A stretch of DNA of 64,000 bases. Source: Sphingomonas carotinifaciens (lineage in GTDB: Bacteria; Pseudomonadota; Alphaproteobacteria; Sphingomonadales; Sphingomonadaceae). Positions 29,510-39,234 of the stretch are shown here, one piece after another (position 1 is the stretch's first letter; every line of letters starts with the position of its first letter). A model generated the notes under the pieces. The model was not told where the DNA came from. It did not search any database and was given only the letters and a program-made list of their open reading frames with translations. The position numbers were made by a program, and so were the translations under genes. The stretch lies in assembly GCF_009789535.1 (NCBI RefSeq), contig NZ_WSUT01000005.1, positions 2,804,001 to 2,868,000 of the forward strand, in the 5' to 3' direction.

Positions 29510-29567
29510 TGAAAGCGTCGAGGCGCGCCAACTAGGCGAGCACCCGACGGGTGTCAACGCCTCTTTT

Positions 29568-30800
29568 TCACGGCTCTTTCGCGGCCGGCTTGCGGCGGTC
29601 CTGCTGCTGCTGGACCAGCGTGCCGTGCTCGAACAGGAAACCGGCGATATCGGGCTTGCCCGCCGCCTTGATGACGGTCTGGATGATGATGAGCAGCGGC
29701 ACCGCCAGCAGCGCGCCGATCGTGCCCCACACCCATCCCCAGAAGCTCAGCGAGATCAGGATCAGGATCGGATTGATCGTCAGCCGGTGGCCCACCACGA
29801 ACGGCGTGATCGCGTTCGCCTCCACCAGGTGCATGCCGTACATGATCGCCGGCGGCACCAGCGCGGTCCAGATGTCGCCAAAGGTCATCAGCCCGCCCAG
29901 CGCCAGCAGGATCGCGCCGATCACCGGCCCGAAATAGGGGATGTAGTTCAACAGCGCGACGATGCCGCCCCACATCAGCGGATAGGGCATGCCGTAGAGC
30001 GCCAGCACCCCGGCCACCGCCCCGCCCAGCGCCAGGTTGATGATCGTGATCGTCCCCAGATAGGCCGACACGTCGTCCACCACGTCCTGGATCACCCGCG
30101 CCGTCGCCATCGCCCCATCGAAGCTCGTCCGCCCGGTGATCGTCTGCTGGCGCATCCGCGTCCACCCCGACAGGAAGAAGAACACCACCAGCACCCCGAA
30201 CAGGAACTGCACGATCACCGTCGGCGCCGACGTCGCCGCCAGTTCCAGAATGGAAGACGGCGGCGCCACCGCCGGGGTCGAGGGCGATCGCACCGGCGTC
30301 GACGCCACCTGCCGCAGCGCGCGGTTCACATAGCGTTCCAGGTTGGAATACAGGTCGAGCAGCGGCGCCAGATTGTCCTGGATGCGCCCCAGCCGGCTCG
30401 GCAGCAGCCGGAAGAAGTCGGTCGCCGGCACCACGATCGCGGCCAGCGCGACATTGGCGACGATCAGGAAGATCAGCACGCACAGGATCGACGCCAGCGG
30501 CGACGGCACCCGCCGCCGCTCCAGCCATTCCAGAACCGGCACCAGCGCCACCGCGATCACCAGTGCGGTGGTCAGCGGCAGGAAGAACTCCGCCCCTTCC
30601 TTCAACGCAAAGGGCAGCGCCAGCACCAGCCCCACCCCCGCGGTCAGGGTCAGCGCGGCGAGCAGCCGGTCGCGCCGCATCGCGATCCGCACCGCATCCT
30701 CCGCGTCGACGCCGCTCGGAACGCCCAGGATACTGTCCCCCATGGGAAGCGTCGGGGGCGGCGCGGCATCCGCCGGCTGATCGGGATCGGTGTCTTGCAT
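29568..30800 (-). CDS. AI-2E family transporter, second copy
   Basis: A 410-residue polytopic inner-membrane protein. After a polar N-terminus of about 55 residues come paired membrane helices, a central soluble segment with FFRLLPSRLGRIQDN, and a long C-terminal membrane block with YGMPYPLMWGGIVALLNYIPY and an FGPVIGAILLALGGLM segment (the PxxGP family region). Substrate unknown. It is distinct from the copy at 297-1397. It is transcribed away from glpK with only 55 bases between starts. Confidence 0.88.
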   Translation of the reverse strand: MQDTDPDQPADAAPPPTLPMGDSILGVPSGVDAEDAVRIAMRRDRLLAALTLTAGVGLVLALPFALKEGAEFFLPLTTALVIAVALVPVLEWLERRRVPSPLASILCVLIFLIVANVALAAIVVPATDFFRLLPSRLGRIQDNLAPLLDLYSNLERYVNRALRQVASTPVRSPSTPAVAPPSSILELAATSAPTVIVQFLFGVLVVFFFLSGWTRMRQQTITGRTSFDGAMATARVIQDVVDDVSAYLGTITIINLALGGAVAGVLALYGMPYPLMWGGIVALLNYIPYFGPVIGAILLALGGLMTFGDIWTALVPPAIMYGMHLVEANAITPFVVGHRLTINPILILISLSFWGWVWGTIGALLAVPLLIIIQTVIKAAGKPDIAGFLFEHGTLVQQQQDRRKPAAKEP

Positions 30801-30855
30801 GATATCTGGTCTAGCGCCTTTCCTGGTCCAAGTAATCCCGGCTAGCGTACCGCCG

Positions 30856-32322
30856 ATGCGTGAATATCTTCTGGTCCTGGACGAGGGCACCACCTCCACC
30901 CGCGCGATGCTGTTCACCGCCGAGGGCCGCTGCGTCGCCAGCGAGGCGTCGGCCCTGACCCAGCATTATTCCCGACCCGGCTGGGTCGAGCACGACGCCG
31001 CCGAAATCTGGCGCCGCTCGCTCAACGTCACCGCCGCGATGGTCGCGCAGGCCGGCGGGGCGGACCGGATCGCCGCGATCGGCATCGCCAACCAGCGCGA
31101 AACCGTGGTGTTCTGGGACAAGGCGACCGGCGAGCCGCTCGCCCCCGCCATCGTCTGGCAGGATCGCCGCACCGCCGCCGAATGCCGCCAGTTGCGCGAG
31201 CATGGCCACGAACCGCTCGTCCAGGCGCGCTCCGGCCTGATCCTCGATCCCTATTTCTCCGCCTCCAAGATCGGCTGGGCGCTGCGTCACTGGCCGCAAC
31301 TGGCCGAAGCCGGCAACCGGCTGGCGATCGGCACCGTGGAAAGCTGGCTGGTCTGGAAACTGACCGGTGGCCTCCACATCACCGACGCCAGCAACGCCAG
31401 CCGCACCGCGCTGATGAACACCGCCCCCGGCGGCGGCTGGGACGACGACCTGGCAGCGTTGTTCGACGTGCCGCTGTCCGCGCTGCCCGAGATCACCGAC
31501 TGCGCCGGCCGCTTCGGCACCACCAGCGCCTTTGGCGGCGCCATCCCGATCACCGGGCTTGCCGGCGACCAGCAGGCCGCCACCATCGGCCAGTCCTGCC
31601 TCAAGCCCGGCGAGACCAAGGCGACCTTCGGCACCGGTGCCTTCATCCTGTCGGTCACCGGCACCCGCGCCTGCACCTCCGGCCATCGCCTGCTATCCAC
31701 CATCGCGTGGCAGGTCGGCGGCATGCGCACCTATGCGCTGGAAGGATCGGTGTTCGTCGCCGGCAGCCTGATCCAGTGGCTGCGCGATTCGCTCAGCCTG
31801 ATCCGCGACGCCGCCGAAACCGACGCGCTCGCCCGCAGCGTGCCGGACAGCGCCGGTGTCTATCTCGTTCCCGCGCTCAGCGGCCTCGGCGCCCCCTGGT
31901 GGGAGCCGGACGCGCGCGCCGCCATTTCCGGGCTCAGCTTCGCCTCGAACAAGGCGCATGTCGTGCGTGCCGCGCTGGAGGCGATGGCGCATCAGGCGCA
32001 CGACCTTAAAACCGCCTTCGCCGCCGACGGTCAGGACTGGCGCCGCCTGCGCATCGACGGGGGCATGGTCGCCAATGACTGGATGGCGCAGGATCTGGCC
32101 GACATGCTCGCGCTGGAGGTCGAACGGCCGCACTTTGCGGAGACGACCGCGCTTGGCGCCGCAATGCTCGCCGGCGTTGGCATCGGCCTGTTCAGTTCAC
32201 TGGAGGAGGCCGCGGCGATGCGCGGAGCCACCACCGCCTTCCGCCCCTCGCTGGACGCGTCGACCCGCGCCGCGCGTCTTTCCGGCTGGGCGGACGCCGT
32301 TCGCCGTGTCACCGGCGCCTAG
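30856..32322 (+). CDS. glpK: Glycerol kinase
   Basis: A 488-residue FGGY-family kinase phosphorylating glycerol to glycerol-3-phosphate. It has LDEGTTSTRAMLF at the N-terminus (phosphate loop), GIANQRETVVFWDK, DPYFSASKIGW, GDQQAATIGQ and FGTGAF, and a C-terminal RIDGGMVANDWMAQ. ATG 30856 fits the family. Earlier in-frame starts overlap the divergent gene. No glpF, glpD or glpR lies beside it. Confidence 0.95.
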   Translation: MREYLLVLDEGTTSTRAMLFTAEGRCVASEASALTQHYSRPGWVEHDAAEIWRRSLNVTAAMVAQAGGADRIAAIGIANQRETVVFWDKATGEPLAPAIVWQDRRTAAECRQLREHGHEPLVQARSGLILDPYFSASKIGWALRHWPQLAEAGNRLAIGTVESWLVWKLTGGLHITDASNASRTALMNTAPGGGWDDDLAALFDVPLSALPEITDCAGRFGTTSAFGGAIPITGLAGDQQAATIGQSCLKPGETKATFGTGAFILSVTGTRACTSGHRLLSTIAWQVGGMRTYALEGSVFVAGSLIQWLRDSLSLIRDAAETDALARSVPDSAGVYLVPALSGLGAPWWEPDARAAISGLSFASNKAHVVRAALEAMAHQAHDLKTAFAADGQDWRRLRIDGGMVANDWMAQDLADMLALEVERPHFAETTALGAAMLAGVGIGLFSSLEEAAAMRGATTAFRPSLDASTRAARLSGWADAVRRVTGA

Positions 32323-32325
32323 CCG

Positions 32326-32502
32326 CTACCAGGCGCGCGGCACGCTGCCCGTGCGCTCGGCCACCGCATTCTCGATCGCCTGCAACTGCGCACGGCTCAG
32401 CACGCCCGCGTCCATCAGGTGGCGCATCAGTTCGTCGGTCAGCGCCGCCAGAAAATGCAGCTCCGCACGTTCCGAACCCTGGTCATCGCTCGCACCGTCC
32501 AT
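32326..32502 (-). CDS. Small protein of unknown function
   Basis: A 58-residue acidic, helical ORF (LHFLAALTDELMRHLMDAG, LSRAQLQAIENAVAERTG). The ATG at 32502 is preceded by AGGGAG at proper distance. It converges with glpK, 3 bases apart. I do not recognise a family. Confidence 0.6.
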   Translation of the reverse strand: MDGASDDQGSERAELHFLAALTDELMRHLMDAGVLSRAQLQAIENAVAERTGSVPRAW

Positions 32503-32585
32503 CACCGATCTCCCTGAAGTCCGCCGCCCAAGGCTAACGCGCTTGTACGCCAACACAAACACACAAAGCGTTAAGCGATTACTTC

Positions 32586-32598
32586 CAACATCATGTTG
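32586..32598. promoter_or_regulatory. Inverted repeat CAACAT-c-ATGTTG upstream of the fad operon
   Basis: CAACAT (32586-32591) and ATGTTG (32593-32598) are exact inverse complements around one base. The site lies 130 bases before the FadJ-like start in a 225-base gap shared with the divergent small ORF. It could be an operator for a fatty-acid-responsive regulator. This is inferred from symmetry only. Confidence 0.4.
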
Positions 32599-32727
32599 AA
32601 GATCGGGTTCGGCCGCACGGCACGATAATGCGCTTGCGCCGCCGCAGATACGGCGCGATACACCCATTCAGATTAGAAAGCATGGTATGGCGCACGACGC
32701 CGCCGCCATCGACCAGGAGAGTGTTCG

Positions 32728-34749
32728 ATGACCACCACCGCCTCCCCCATCCGCACCGAACGACATGACGACATCCTCGTCATCGTCTCCGACAACCCAC
32801 CGGTGAACGCGCTGGGCGCCGCTGTCCGACAGGGGCTGGAGGCGGCGGTGAAGCAGGGTGTCGCCGATGCGTCGATCACCGCGATGGTGATCCGCTGCGA
32901 CGGCCGCACCTTCTTTGCCGGCGCCGACATCACCGAATTCGGCAAGCCGATGCAGGCACCGCTGCTCCCCATGCTGGTCGACATGATCGAGGCGTCGGAC
33001 AAGCCGATCGTCGCCGCGATCCACGGCACCGCTCTGGGCGGCGGGTGCGAGGTGGCGCTTGCCTGCCACTATCGCGTCGCCGCGCCCTCCGCCAAGCTCG
33101 GCACGCCCGAGGTGAAGCTGGGCCTGCTCCCCGGTGCCGGCGGCACGCAGCGCCTGCCCCGGGTCGCGGGCATTCCGCTGGCCCTGGAAATGACGGCCAA
33201 GGGCGATCCGGTTTCCGCGCGCACCGCGCTCGATGCCGGCCTGATCGACCGCATCGTCGGCGAGGACAGCCTGGCCGAAGACGCGCTCGCCTTCGCCCGG
33301 GAGATCAGGGCCAAGCGCCCCATTCCCCGCGCGTCGCAGCGTGCGCTTGCCCCCGACCCGGACGCCGTCGCCGCCTTCACCAAGGCCAATGCCCGCCGCT
33401 TCCGCGGTTTCGAGGCGCCGGCCGCCAACATCGCCTGCGTCGTCAAGGCCAGCGAGACCGGCTACCCGGAGGGCGTCGCGTTCGAGCGTTCCGAATTCAT
33501 GCGCCTGATGACGGGCAACCAGTCCGCCGCGCAGCGCCATCTGTTCTTCGCCGAGCGACAGGCCGCCCGCATCGACGACGTGCCCGCCGAAACCGCGCTC
33601 CGCCCCGTGGATCATGTCGGCATCATCGGTGCCGGCACGATGGGCGGCGGCATCGCCATGAATTTCCTGTCCGCCGGCCTGCCCGTCACCATCGTGGAAA
33701 CCAGTGCCGAGGCGCTCGACCGCGGCGTTGCCGTTATCCGCCGCAATTACGAGGCGACCGCGGCCAAGGGCCGGATGACGCCCGAACAGGTCGAACGCGC
33801 CATGGCGCTGCTGACCCCGACCCTCGAATTCGACGCGCTCGGCACCCCCGATCTCGTCATCGAGGCCGTCTATGAGAATATGGAGGTGAAGCAGGATATC
33901 TTCACCCGCCTCGATGCCATCGCCAAGCCCGGCGCGATCCTGGCGTCGAACACCTCCTATCTCGATATCGACGCCATCGCCGCCTGCACCGCCCGGCCGC
34001 AGGACGTGGTGGGCATGCATTTCTTCTCCCCCGCCAACGTCATGAAATTGCTGGAAGTGGTCCGGGGCGCAAAGACGGCGGGCGACGTCCTCGCCACCGT
34101 CATGGCGCTTGCCAAGAAGATCCGGAAGGTCGCGGTGGTCGCCGGCGTCACCTATGGCTTTATCGGCAACCGTATGCTGATACCGCGCCAGACCGAGGCC
34201 AACGCCCTCCTGCTCGAAGGCGCCAGCCCCGAACAGATCGACCGCGTCCATGTCGAATTCGGCATGCCGATGGGCCCGTTCCAGATGGCCGACCTCGCCG
34301 GCGTCGACATCGGCTGGCACCGCGATCCGGCCCGCATCGAAAGCGTCCGCGACCAGCTCGCCGTGGAAGGGCGCTGGGGCCAGAAGAAACAGGCCGGCTT
34401 CTACGATTATGACGAGAAGCGCACGCCCCGGTCCAGCCCGCGCGTCGCCGAGATCCTCGACGAATGGCGCCTGAAGACGCAAACCCCGCAACGCCAGATC
34501 AGCGACGAGGAAATCGTCGAGCGCACCCTCTACACCATGGTCAACGAGGGCGCACTGATCCTGGAGGAAGGCAAGGCGCAGCGCGCGTCCGACATCGATG
34601 TGGTGTGGATCTACGGCTATGGCTGGCCGGTCTATCGCGGGGGCCCGATGTTCTGGGCAAAGGCCGAGGGCTATGACAAGATCGTCGCCGGCCTCGACAA
34701 GCACGGCTTTCCCGTCGCGAACAGCTTGCGCCAGGGCAGCATCAAATGA
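32728..34749 (+). CDS. Bifunctional enoyl-CoA hydratase / 3-hydroxyacyl-CoA dehydrogenase
   Basis: A 673-residue FadJ/FadB-like enzyme performing the second and third steps of beta-oxidation. The N-terminal crotonase domain (about 1-190) has [11 protein letters not shown] and [20 protein letters not shown], and [20 protein letters not shown] carries the oxyanion hole and a catalytic Glu. A Rossmann domain starts near residue 292 with [16 protein letters not shown], and [16 protein letters not shown] follows. It ends with two C-terminal 3HCDH domains. ATG 32728 follows AGGAGAG. It is the first gene of a four-gene operon. The next start overlaps its stop (ATGA). Confidence 0.94.
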   Translation: MTTTASPIRTERHDDILVIVSDNPPVNALGAAVRQGLEAAVKQGVADASITAMVIRCDGRTFFAGADITEFGKPMQAPLLPMLVDMIEASDKPIVAAIHGTALGGGCEVALACHYRVAAPSAKLGTPEVKLGLLPGAGGTQRLPRVAGIPLALEMTAKGDPVSARTALDAGLIDRIVGEDSLAEDALAFAREIRAKRPIPRASQRALAPDPDAVAAFTKANARRFRGFEAPAANIACVVKASETGYPEGVAFERSEFMRLMTGNQSAAQRHLFFAERQAARIDDVPAETALRPVDHVGIIGAGTMGGGIAMNFLSAGLPVTIVETSAEALDRGVAVIRRNYEATAAKGRMTPEQVERAMALLTPTLEFDALGTPDLVIEAVYENMEVKQDIFTRLDAIAKPGAILASNTSYLDIDAIAACTARPQDVVGMHFFSPANVMKLLEVVRGAKTAGDVLATVMALAKKIRKVAVVAGVTYGFIGNRMLIPRQTEANALLLEGASPEQIDRVHVEFGMPMGPFQMADLAGVDIGWHRDPARIESVRDQLAVEGRWGQKKQAGFYDYDEKRTPRSSPRVAEILDEWRLKTQTPQRQISDEEIVERTLYTMVNEGALILEEGKAQRASDIDVVWIYGYGWPVYRGGPMFWAKAEGYDKIVAGLDKHGFPVANSLRQGSIK

Positions 34750-35930
34750 GCGACCTCGCCACCTTTCGCGCCGAAACCCGCGCTTGGCTGGAGGAAAACT
34801 GCCCGCCCGAAATGCGCGAGCCGGTCCGCTCCGACGCGGACATCTGCTGGGGCGGCCGCCGTTTCCAGCCCTCCTCGCCGGCGCAGAAGGATTGGCTCGA
34901 CCGCATGGCGGCGCGCGGCTGGACAGTGCCCGACTGGCCGCGCGCTTACGGCGGCGGCGGCCTGTCGCCGGCAGAGGCCAAGATCCTGCGGGAGGAGATG
35001 CGCACGCTTGGCGCCCGCTCCCCGCTTTATTCCTTCGGCATCTCGATGCTCGGCCCCGCGCTGCTCGAATACGGCACCGAGGAACAGAAGCTCGACCACC
35101 TGCCAAAGATCGCGCGCGGTGAAATCCGCTGGTGCCAGGGCTATTCCGAACCCAATGCCGGCTCCGACCTCGCCTCGCTCGCCACTTGGGCGGAGGATGC
35201 CGGCGATCATTATGTCGTCTCGGGGCAAAAGGTCTGGACGTCCTACGCCGACAAGGCCGACTGGATCTTCTGTCTCGTCCGCACCGCGAAGGAGAGCAAG
35301 CAGGGCGGGATCAGCTTCGTCCTGTTCGACATGGCATCCCCCGGCGTCTCGACCCGGCCGATCCTGCTGATCAGCGGCTATTCGCCCTTTTGCGAAACAT
35401 TTTTCGATGGCGTGAAGGTCCCCAAGGCCAACCGCGTCCACCACGAGAACAAGGGTTGGGACGTCGCCAAATATCTGCTCGGCCATGAGCGCGAGATGAT
35501 CTCGGGCATGGGGCTGGGCGCGCGCGGCGAGACCGCGCTGATCGACGGCGCGCTGAAGGCGATCGGCCGGGACGAAGCGGGTCGCCTTGCCGATCCGCTG
35601 CTCCGCGGCCAGATCGCACTGTTCGACATTCGCGCCCGCGCCTTTGCCGCCATGAGCGAGCGGTTCATGGACGAGCTGAAGGCCGGCCAGGCGCATCCGG
35701 CGCAACCATCGATGATGAAATATTACGGCACCGAGCTGAACAAGGCGCGCCACGAACTCGTCATGGCAGCAGGCGGATCGGCCGCGCTGGAATGGGAGAG
35801 CGAACGCTCGCACGGCGGCGCGAAGCCCCGCGCCTGGCTGCGCACCAAGGCCAATTCGATCGAGGGCGGCACCAGCGAGATCCAGCTCAACATCATCGCC
35901 AAGCGCATCCTCGACCTGCCCGGCGCCTGA
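34746..35930 (+). CDS. Acyl-CoA dehydrogenase (first of an adjacent pair)
   Basis: A 394-residue FAD enzyme introducing the alpha-beta double bond of acyl-CoAs. It shows [17 protein letters not shown] (FAD and substrate binding), a middle beta-barrel and the C-terminal [20 protein letters not shown] signature. It overlaps the FadJ-like gene by 4 bases, and a second dehydrogenase follows after 13 bases. Such pairs can form alpha2beta2 heteromers in steroid and bulky-acid degradation. Confidence 0.9.
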   Translation: MSDLATFRAETRAWLEENCPPEMREPVRSDADICWGGRRFQPSSPAQKDWLDRMAARGWTVPDWPRAYGGGGLSPAEAKILREEMRTLGARSPLYSFGISMLGPALLEYGTEEQKLDHLPKIARGEIRWCQGYSEPNAGSDLASLATWAEDAGDHYVVSGQKVWTSYADKADWIFCLVRTAKESKQGGISFVLFDMASPGVSTRPILLISGYSPFCETFFDGVKVPKANRVHHENKGWDVAKYLLGHEREMISGMGLGARGETALIDGALKAIGRDEAGRLADPLLRGQIALFDIRARAFAAMSERFMDELKAGQAHPAQPSMMKYYGTELNKARHELVMAAGGSAALEWESERSHGGAKPRAWLRTKANSIEGGTSEIQLNIIAKRILDLPGA

Positions 35931-35943
35931 GGAGTTTACCCCC

Positions 35944-37071
35944 ATGCCCCTGTTCCTGAACGAAGAACAGTCGATGCTGCGCGACACCGCGCGCGACTTC
36001 ATCGGCGATGCCGCGCCGCCGTCGCATCTGCGCGGCTTGCGCGATGCCAACGACCCGACCGGCTTCTCGCGCGACCTTTGGAAGCAGTTCGCCGAGCTGG
36101 GCTTTACCGGCATCCTCATTCCCGAGGCACAAGGTGGCCTCGGCCTCGGCCATGTCGAGGCGGGGGTGGTGCTGGAGGAGATCGGCCGCAACCTTTCTCC
36201 GTCCCCGTTCCTGTCCACCGCAGTAGCGGCCGTCGCCGCGTTGAGCGATACGCCTCATGCCGCAAACGTCTTTCCCGGCATCGTCTCGGGCGACACTGTC
36301 GCCGCGCTCGCCATCGACGAAGGGCCCAAGCATCGCGATCATATCGCCCTGCGCGCCGAACGCGCGGGCAATGGCTTTCGCCTGTCGGGTACCAAGCGCT
36401 TCGTCACGCACGGTCACATCGCCGACCTGATCCTCGTCGCCGCCCGCACCGCAGGCGCACCCGGCGAACAGGCGGGCCTCACCCTCTTCCTGCTCGATCG
36501 CGACCGTGCCGGTCTGTCCGCGGACGCCCACCGGCTCGCCGATGCCGGCCTTGCCGCCGATCTCGTCTTCGACGGCGTGGAGGTCGACGCCGATGCCGTC
36601 GTCGGAGAGGTCGATGCCGGCGCCGTCCCCCTCGCCCGCCTGCTCGCCGCCGGCCGTACCGGCGCCGCGGCGGAGCTGCTGGGCGTCGGCGCCGGCGCGA
36701 TGGACCGCACGGTCGGCTATCTCAAGGAACGCCGCCAGTTCGGCCAACCGATCGGCAGCTTCCAGGCACTGCAACACCGCGCCGCGCACCTGTATAGCGA
36801 GATGGAGGTGGCGCGCGCCGCGGTGCTGAAGGCGCAGCAACTGCTCGACGCGGGCGATGCGGCAGCGGACGAAGCGGTGTCGGTCGCCAAGGCGATGTCC
36901 GGCCTCGCCGCCACGCTCGCCGTACAGGAGGGCATCCAGATGCACGGCGGCATCGGCATGACGGACGAATATGACATCGGCTTCTTCATGAAGCGCGCGC
37001 GCGTTCTCGCGGAGTTCTTCGGCGATGCCAATTATCATGCCGACCGGCTGGCCGTCGCATCGGGCTATTGA
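35944..37071 (+). CDS. Acyl-CoA dehydrogenase (second of an adjacent pair)
   Basis: A 375-residue acyl-CoA dehydrogenase-like protein. The N-terminal helical domain starts MPLFLNEEQSMLRDTARDF. It has GFRLSGTKRFVTHGHIADL in the middle domain and a C-terminal helical bundle with RRQFGQPIGSFQALQH and MHGGIGMTDEYDIG. The first catalytic-loop motifs are less complete than in its neighbour, consistent with a partner subunit. Preceded by TGAGGAG at good spacing. Confidence 0.88.
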   Translation: MPLFLNEEQSMLRDTARDFIGDAAPPSHLRGLRDANDPTGFSRDLWKQFAELGFTGILIPEAQGGLGLGHVEAGVVLEEIGRNLSPSPFLSTAVAAVAALSDTPHAANVFPGIVSGDTVAALAIDEGPKHRDHIALRAERAGNGFRLSGTKRFVTHGHIADLILVAARTAGAPGEQAGLTLFLLDRDRAGLSADAHRLADAGLAADLVFDGVEVDADAVVGEVDAGAVPLARLLAAGRTGAAAELLGVGAGAMDRTVGYLKERRQFGQPIGSFQALQHRAAHLYSEMEVARAAVLKAQQLLDAGDAAADEAVSVAKAMSGLAATLAVQEGIQMHGGIGMTDEYDIGFFMKRARVLAEFFGDANYHADRLAVASGY

Positions 37072-37103
37072 CGTCTACGGAAAGCACGCCATCACGGTCG
37101 GTG

Positions 37104-37982
37104 ATGGATGATACCACCGATCCCCGCCGCCTTGCGCAAGACCTAGTCGACCTGCTCGACGTCGAGGAACTGGATACCGACCTCTATCGCGGCCGTCGCC
37201 AGCCCGGCGGGGTCGGCCGCGTCTTTGGCGGACAGGTCATCGCGCAGGCCTTGCAGGCGGCACAGCGCGCCACCGACGCGCCCAAGGTCGCCCATTCGCT
37301 CCACGCCTATTTCATGCGGCCCGGCGACGAGGATTTCCCGATCATCTACCGCGTCGTCCGCGATTTCGAGGGGCGCAGCTTCGCCACCCGCCGGGTGATC
37401 GCCATGCAGCGCGGCCGGCCGATCCTCAACATGGCATGCTCGTTCCAGATGCCCGAGGACGGCCTGGTGCATCAGGACATGATGCCCGAGGTGCCGCCCC
37501 CGGAATCCCTGCGCAGCGAGGCGGAACTGCGCCGCGACACCGCCGACGCCATTCCCGAAAAGCTCCGCCGCCTGCTGCTGCGCGAACGCCCGATAGAGAT
37601 GCGCCCGGTCTATCCGCACGACTGGATGTCGCCGGAAAAGCATGCCCCCAGACAGGCCATCTGGTTCCGCCTCGTCGCGCCCATCGACGCCGACGACGCG
37701 ATGCACCGCGCGATCCTCGCCTATGCGTCGGACATGGCGCTGCTCGGCACCGCCATGCTGCCCCACGGTGTCCACTGGCTGACGCCCTCGATCCAGACCG
37801 CCAGCCTCGACCATGCGCTGTGGCTGCACGAGCCGTTCCGGGCCGACGAATGGCTGCTCTATGTCACTGACAGCCCCTGGGCTGGCCACGCACGCGGTTT
37901 CAACCGCGGCACCATCTTTGCCGCCGACGGTCGCCTCGTCGCCAGCGTCGCGCAGGAAGGCCTGATCCGTCAGCGCACCTGA
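37104..37982 (+). CDS. Acyl-CoA thioesterase II (TesB family)
   Basis: A double-hotdog thioesterase of 292 residues hydrolysing acyl-CoAs. The start of the fold is DLYRGRRQPGGVGRVFGGQV, followed by HSLHAYFMRPGD and the C-terminal half with DHALWLHEPFRADEWLLY (catalytic Asp/His region) and RGTIFAADGRLVASVAQEG. ATG 37104 gives the family N-terminus. A TTG at 37068 is also open and would overlap the preceding stop. Last gene of the beta-oxidation operon. Confidence 0.88.
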   Translation: MDDTTDPRRLAQDLVDLLDVEELDTDLYRGRRQPGGVGRVFGGQVIAQALQAAQRATDAPKVAHSLHAYFMRPGDEDFPIIYRVVRDFEGRSFATRRVIAMQRGRPILNMACSFQMPEDGLVHQDMMPEVPPPESLRSEAELRRDTADAIPEKLRRLLLRERPIEMRPVYPHDWMSPEKHAPRQAIWFRLVAPIDADDAMHRAILAYASDMALLGTAMLPHGVHWLTPSIQTASLDHALWLHEPFRADEWLLYVTDSPWAGHARGFNRGTIFAADGRLVASVAQEGLIRQRT

Positions 37983-38176
37983 CGCGCCCCTTGCTCTGCC
38001 CACAATCCTTTGCTACCCGCCCCGCCACAACATCAAGAGTCGGGCCGACGCCCGGCACCAACCTGCTCCCGGGCAAGGTGGTGCCCCCATCCGCGGATGG
38101 GGGGATGTGGCCGACTGGCAAACCTCGGGCCCTTCCCATTGCGTCGTTCCGTCTCTGCAAGACAGGAACCCTACGC

Positions 38177-39232
38177 GTGCCCCACACTGCCCAGCAATTC
38201 GCGAGCGACAATTACGCCGGCATCTGTCCGGAGGCTTGGGATGCGATGGCGCAGGCGAACCGCGGCCATGCCCCCGCCTATGGCGACGATCCCTGGACGG
38301 ATGCCGCTGCCGATGCGTTCCGTCGCCTGTTCGACACCGATTGCGAGGTCTTCTTCGCCTTCAACGGCACCGCCGCCAATTCGCTGGCGCTCGCCGCGCT
38401 CTGCCAGTCCTATCACAGCGTCATCTGCTCCTCGTCCGCCCATGTCGAAACCGACGAGTGCGGCGCGCCCGAATTCTTCTCCAACGGCTCCAAGCTGCTC
38501 GTCGCGCAGACCGCCGACGGCAAGCTGACGCCTCAGGCGGTGCGTGCGCTCGCCACCAGCCGCTCCGACATCCACTTTCCCAAGACGCGCGCCGTCACCA
38601 TCACCCAGCCGACCGAGACCGGCCAGGTCTACACCATCGCCGAGATCGAGGCGCTGTCCGCCACCTGCCGCGAATTGGGCCTGCGCCTTCACATGGACGG
38701 CGCCCGCTTCGCCAACGCCTGCGCCACGCTCGGTTGCTCGCCCGCGGCGATGACATGGCAGGCCGGGGTCGACGTGCTGTGCTTCGGCGGCACCAAGAAC
38801 GGCATGGGCGTGGGCGAGGCGATCCTGTTCTTCGATCGCGCGCTGGCGCAGGATTTCGATTATCGCTGCAAGCAGGCGGGCCAGCTTGCGTCCAAGATGC
38901 GCTTCCTCGCCGCCCCCTGGGTCGGCCTGCTCGACAGCGGTGCCTGGGTCCGCAATGCCGCCCACGCCAATGCCTGCGCGCAGCGCGTGGCACAGCGGGT
39001 TGCCGACCTGCCCGGCATCGGGCTGATGTTCCCGGTGGAGGCGAACGCGGTGTTCCTCCAGGCGCCCGAATCCGTGCTCGCGGGCCTGCGGGAGCGGGGA
39101 TGGCGCTTCTACACCTTTATCGGCGGCGGCGCCCGGTTCATGTTCGCCTGGGATGCCGATCCGGACCGGGTGGAGGCGCTGATCGCCGACATTCGCGCCG
39201 CCGCCCTGGCGGAGGACCTCGTTCCCGCTTGA
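38177..39232 (+). CDS. Low-specificity threonine aldolase
   Basis: A 351-residue PLP enzyme cleaving beta-hydroxy amino acids such as L-threonine or allo-threonine to glycine and an aldehyde. It has FASDNYAGICPEAW, YGDDPWTDAAADAF, HVETDECGAPEFF, LHMDGARFANA and the PLP lysine in FGGTKNGMG (Lys207). The GTG at 38177 follows ACAGGAA. The 190-base gap upstream shows no clear structure. The gene converges with the PAS protein, 2 bases apart. Confidence 0.9.
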   Translation: MPHTAQQFASDNYAGICPEAWDAMAQANRGHAPAYGDDPWTDAAADAFRRLFDTDCEVFFAFNGTAANSLALAALCQSYHSVICSSSAHVETDECGAPEFFSNGSKLLVAQTADGKLTPQAVRALATSRSDIHFPKTRAVTITQPTETGQVYTIAEIEALSATCRELGLRLHMDGARFANACATLGCSPAAMTWQAGVDVLCFGGTKNGMGVGEAILFFDRALAQDFDYRCKQAGQLASKMRFLAAPWVGLLDSGAWVRNAAHANACAQRVAQRVADLPGIGLMFPVEANAVFLQAPESVLAGLRERGWRFYTFIGGGARFMFAWDADPDRVEALIADIRAAALAEDLVPA

Positions 39233-39234
39233 TC

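Noticed and set aside
32668..35106. Very long open frame on the minus strand opposite the FadJ-like gene
   Set aside because: It is a mirror of high-GC coding on the plus strand. Its protein is a low-complexity Arg/Asp/Gly/His mix with no motif, whereas the plus strand shows clear crotonase and Rossmann motifs.
37068..37103. TTG start for the TesB gene overlapping the previous stop
   Set aside because: It gives an extra 12 residues outside the family, and no ribosome-binding site was seen. It remains possible.
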